This document shows, one piece after another, positions 59,251 to 64,000 of a DNA stretch of 64,000 nt. The notes below the pieces were generated by a model. The model made no database searches and was not told the origin of the DNA. It worked only from the letters and a program-made list of their open reading frames with translations. Numbering within the stretch: position 1 is the stretch's first letter; each line of letters starts with the position of its first letter. The stretch is from Clitopilus passeckerianus. Its lineage: Eukaryota > Basidiomycota > Agaricomycetes > Agaricales > Entolomataceae. The translations under genes were made by a program, and so were the position numbers. The DNA lies in contig CALYLX010000066.1 in the NCBI GenBank assembly GCA_944990035.1, forward strand, positions 1,302,001 to 1,366,000. Reading direction: 5' to 3'.

Positions 59251-60556
59251 TTATTGGACATGATCTTCGCAGATCAATGATAAGACGAACAATTTACCGA
59301 GTAATAATGACCTATGAGTCAAAGAGTAAGCTATACAGATGGGGCCCGAATGAGTCACACAGTACGCACGGGCAAAGATGGATATAGTTCTCCTTATTGT
59401 TGATGTACAGGAACAAGTCGGCTCCAGCGGTAATCGCAGTAACAGCCCCAGTTTCCACTGTACTGACTATGAGCCGCCGGAGCAAAGCATTCGTTCGCCT
59501 CGAAACAGATGTTCGGCGCGCCTGATAGAACTGTGCGACGTAATTAGAAACGTAATCGAGCCTGATCGACCCAGTCGACTCACAATGTAGATCATGGTCA
59601 TGGCTATGACTATGTCAACCGCGAAGCTCCCGCCGAGCCAAATCTGCCGTAGTACAGTGAGTCATCGTATAGTAAAGCACAATAAGCAAGTCAATAGCTT
59701 ACATTGACGGTGGTCTCAAGAGTCGCAATGGTGGAGACATCTGAGGCAAGGGCGAGCTGGCCGTTGTAATGATTAGAAAGGTCCGCTGAATGATGACAGC
59801 ACGCCTACCCGAATGCCATTAGCCATGCCACTAGCACACTGAAGTAAGGCAGTCTGGATGGATATATTAGACATGTGGCAGTCGGGTAAACGCGGGAGAC
59901 TTACTGCGACGATACAAGCAGCAATGCATTCGTATACTGGCTTGTTGCGCTTCAGGACGTGGATCCTCCTCCAGTGAGTCACTCAGCAATGGTCAGACAT
60001 CGGAAATAGTGAGTGCCTACCAAGCGAAATAGACTTGAGCTATGGCAGAAACTACATTCACGGTTAGGGCTGTGCAACCCCTGGCCAAGGTACTTGAATG
60101 AAGACGTGTGGGTTTCCCCATCCGCTAACCAGCATATACCAGGCGAAATATGTCGTAGCTGCAGTTTGAGCGAGGTCAAGCAGGTACATGGTATAGACTG
60201 CATTTTCGGTTAAACAGACACAGGGACGAAAGCAGTCAGAAGACACGCACCAAGTGCTTTGACAATCGTCCGTTCCGCTGGAAAATTGATGTGGAATAAA
60301 TCTATGGCCATTGTTCGGTATCATCGCACCATGGAGGTAGGCTTCGGACATACACATTTGCACTGTCAGCACACCGAGTAATGCCCAATTGAATACGGTC
60401 CCCAAGAGCTGCAAGAGGTTCATTCCGATCGCTGCATTTCTGCCACTTGTTCGCAGCTTACCATTGGGCCAGTGCTATCGGACGGGTCGGTAAACCGGTT
60501 ACTCCATAACCTGCACAGGAGACTCACAATAATACGAAATCTTCGGCGTTGGACAT
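59251..60556 (-). pseudogene. DUF6534 seven-helix protein, probably damaged
   Basis: The minus strand gives recognisable DUF6534 pieces: LLGTVFNWALLGVLTVQM, ERTIVKAL spliced to VYTMYLLDLAQTA, then QVYFAWRIHVLKRNKPVY, LALASDVSTIATLETTVN, IWLGGSFAVDIVIAMTMIY and FYQARRTSVSRR. The segment after AWYMLVSGWGNPHVFIQV passes into the next one (CTALTVNVVSAIAQVYFAWR) only by a frame change near 60075. A splice that avoids this would delete the conserved SGWGN part. The C-terminus stops soon after SLLLGKLF (stop at 59251-59253), before the NSLLATLN end of the family. It is probably a recent pseudogene. The intact relative at 28.8-30.5 kb was the guide. Confidence 0.55.
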
Positions 60557-63902
<3,346 letters not shown>

Positions 63903-64000
63903 ATTATATCATCAATGTAGTAGACGAGGAGCATGTAGTGCACATTTTCACTAGGGAATCAAAGGGATTATTCAGAGTAGTGATCATGGGGCCAATTGTA

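Overview
The window comes from a filamentous basidiomycete nuclear genome, most likely a wood- or litter-decaying agaricomycete. Coding regions are cut by many 45-65 base introns with GTNNGT-type donors. The gene content fits this lifestyle: five AA9 lytic polysaccharide monooxygenases, a GH78 rhamnosidase, a CYP63-like P450, DUF6534 seven-helix proteins and a sesquiterpene synthase. A tRNA-Ala gene with an intron is also present. All names come from reading motifs and splice frames by eye; no database search was run.

Layout. 1-2019: no gene, but a diverged 0.8 kb direct duplication. 2.0-6.4 kb: a K+/H+ antiporter and a BCS1-like AAA ATPase. 6.5-8.8 kb: decayed genes on the minus strand (a 5'-truncated MSS51-like fragment and a broken MYND-finger gene). 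9.5-15 kb: a GH78 alpha-L-rhamnosidase with an internally duplicated module, facing an AA9 gene. 16.3-17.4 kb: a single-pass membrane protein. 18.05-18.97 kb: a 0.9 kb element with terminal inverted repeats. 19.8-25.8 kb: a head-to-tail array of four AA9 genes that differ in which introns they carry.

26.5-42.5 kb: a dispersed family of six small four-helix (MARVEL-like) membrane proteins plus one pseudogene. They share intron positions and phases, and one step of their expansion was a segmental duplication of about 1.9 kb. Between them lie a DUF6534 receptor-like gene, a zinc alcohol dehydrogenase, tRNA-Ala(UGC) and a decayed Helitron/PIF1-type helicase.

43.2-50 kb: a CYP63-like P450 and a Ser-rich single-pass membrane protein, both on the minus strand. 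51.9-53.4 kb: two paralogous small zinc-finger genes. Each is followed about 50 bases after its stop by a long near-perfect hairpin, and the two hairpins differ by paired (compensatory) changes.

54.2-63.9 kb: a probable terpenoid biosynthetic cluster with a second P450, a sesquiterpene synthase, a damaged DUF6534 gene and a GMC oxidoreductase. The P450 appears to need a 3-base exon and the GMC gene a 2-base exon. Working model: the synthase makes a sesquiterpene hydrocarbon that the P450 and the GMC enzyme oxidise, while the AA9 and GH78 enzymes act outside the cell on plant polysaccharides.
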